A DNA stretch of 64,000 nt from the NCBI GenBank assembly GCA_030544235.1, contig CM060464.1, positions 30,344,152 through 30,408,151 of the forward strand, read 5' to 3'. The position numbers and the translations under genes are program-made. Of the stretch, positions 62,526 to 64,000 are shown piece by piece (the first letter of the stretch is position 1; each line of letters begins with the position of its first letter). Under the pieces are notes generated by a model. The model made no database searches. It saw only the letters and a list, made by a program, of their open reading frames with translations, and was not told the origin of the DNA. The DNA comes from Lepturacanthus savala (Eukaryota; Chordata; Actinopteri; Scombriformes; Trichiuridae).

Positions 62526-63774
62526 GTGTTAGCTTTTTTACACTATGTATTTCTGTCCTGCAGCCATAAACATCTTTTTTTTTAGTCACCTTGCCTGCTT
62601 CTAATAACGAGGTCACAGGTTCCTACATGTGTTAATGCCTAGTCATGCTTTTTTTATTTCCTCTCCCTTGCTTTTTCTCTGTATTCATCGCTGACTTGTG
62701 TTGCAGGCTCCTGGGTTATTATATGTGTGGGTGTGTGTGTGCATCTGTCCACCTGGCGGCCATGACAGTGATGGATCGGTGAGGCTGCGGCGAGCGGCTG
62801 CGTCTGCCGTCGTCTCCCTGTATGCACGGGCCTCTCTCGCTCGCATCATTCTATTTTTGGTGTCCAGGCTGCACTTGCTGTGCCTAGAAGACATGCCTAA
62901 AAAGCTGCCGTTATTTCCATGCGCAGCTGTTTTCGGGACAAAGTGCTCATGTGATGATGAAACCTGATCAAAGGTGATTGTGCTGTTAGTGAAAGTAGAC
63001 AAACACTCCCATTGTCCTCCACTGGCTCTTGCATCACTCAATTTGTGACGCCCACTTTACCTCTCCAGCTCTCAGCGCTCGCCACCTTTAGACTCAGGTT
63101 CATATTGAGTAACGTGATTATAATAAAAAAGCATAATAAAAAAACACAACAATATATTGTTGGTGTTTTTTGTATGTAAACCTTAAAATAAAAAAAATAA
63201 ATAAATAACTCTGTGATCGCCAGGTCCTAGGAGGTTAGAAAACTGTATTAATATAGCGCTCTTCTTAAAAATGTTACACTATGCTTCACAGGAAGAGGAA
63301 GCACAATAATTAATGGACACTTATGCGTGTTGCTGCTGCAGGTGAAGCCAGCGGCTGCTCTGATTGGTCGGTGTGTGGTAGGCAGCTGCTGCTGCTCCCT
63401 TCCATTTAAGTTTTAAGAGAAACTGTCAGCATTATGAAGGCCTTGCATGCTGTAGTGCTTTTGTTGTTGATCTGGGTGATTGGAGGCCATTTCCTAGCAG
63501 TGGCCTTCTGCATCAGAACAGCAGCTTCGATGCCTGATTAAAATTCTCGGCTGAAATTGGTTCTTAAAGGAGTGTGTTGTTGTCACATAGAGCTACAACC
63601 TGTTTAATTCTCCCTTTTTCTAGTTTACATTTAGTCATTAGCAGGGAATTACCTCTGTAACTGGGGATGTTCAGCAGCAACATTTAATAGAAGTCATATT
63701 TGTTAGTGTATGTATGTTTTTGTATGTGTGATATTGCTTTTGTTTCCAAGACAAGAACTATGCTACAATATCAA

Positions 63775-63992
63775 CCCCTATTACATAGTGTTGCCATATG
63801 GCAACAATTACTTTATCTTCATTTTTCTAAAAAGCTGTGATATAAAATATATGTTTTACCATTAGGTGTGAAAAAGGAGCTTTTGTTTTGAAGTACATAT
63901 AATTTATGAGGTCACATGACCAGGATATCCGCTTTGCTCATGGACATTTCAACACTTTTTACCATATCTAAGTATTATTTCATGCTAGAGGG
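63775..63992 (+). mobile_element. piggyBac-like MITE candidate, short form, copy D (best ends)
   Basis: The left end CCCCTATTACATAGTG is preceded by TCAA. The right end TTTCATGCTAGAGGG is followed by TTAA (63993-63996). Near the left end is the perfect 16-bp palindrome GTTGCCATATGGCAAC (63790-63805). 218 bp; it lacks the central part found in copies A and B. Non-coding. Confidence 0.72.
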
Positions 63993-64000
63993 TTAATGTC

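Overview
The window is vertebrate nuclear DNA, almost certainly from a percomorph teleost. It is AT-rich and gene-poor, full of (CA)n/(CT)n microsatellites. It carries typical fish repeats: L2-type LINE 3' ends with TTGAA-like tails, a tRNA-derived V-SINE-like element, hAT elements and short inverted-repeat DNA elements (MITEs). There are no bacterial-style operons, and nearly all long open frames are chance frames or microsatellite translations.

Layout. Positions 1-33457 are intergenic or intronic DNA with no host protein exon that I can recognise. Landmarks there are LINE fragments (1815-2215, 3560-4540), MITEs (1263-1405, 5912-6263, 11327-11473, 20553-21032, 23559-23865, 25281-25634, 27199-27251), a repeat present in inverted copies (7110-7830 and 15470-16440, the second interrupted by an L2 end), and a purine-only-like tract (16783-17365). 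A degenerate 1.8-kb hAT transposon with inverted ends and a near-perfect 8-bp target duplication sits at 18383-20198. At 12483-14655 there is a local tandem duplication of a tRNA-Leu(CAA) gene: one copy (13276-13384) looks intact, with an intron and a T-run terminator; the others range from nearly intact to clearly broken.

The one host protein-coding feature is at 34242-34322: 27 codons starting MADCAPLLDEDLSS and ending at a CAG|GTAAGA splice donor. This matches the N-terminus of PGC-1beta (PPARGC1B), a transcriptional coactivator of mitochondrial and lipid metabolism genes. The CpG-rich stretch around it is the likely promoter and start of transcription. The rest of the window (34323-64000) is then most simply the first intron of ppargc1b, which is long in vertebrates; exon 2 was not found. 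Within the intron are a CRE/E-box/G-quadruplex cluster (37021-37115), several MITE families and very long microsatellites, including about 84 uninterrupted GT units at 61499-61666.

Functional reading: the plus-strand coactivator gene starts at about 34.2 kb; a MITE and a hAT remnant lie directly in its proximal upstream region; a tRNA-Leu cluster lies about 20 kb upstream. The rest is transposon-derived or simple-sequence DNA. Family calls rest on sequence recognition only; no database search was run.
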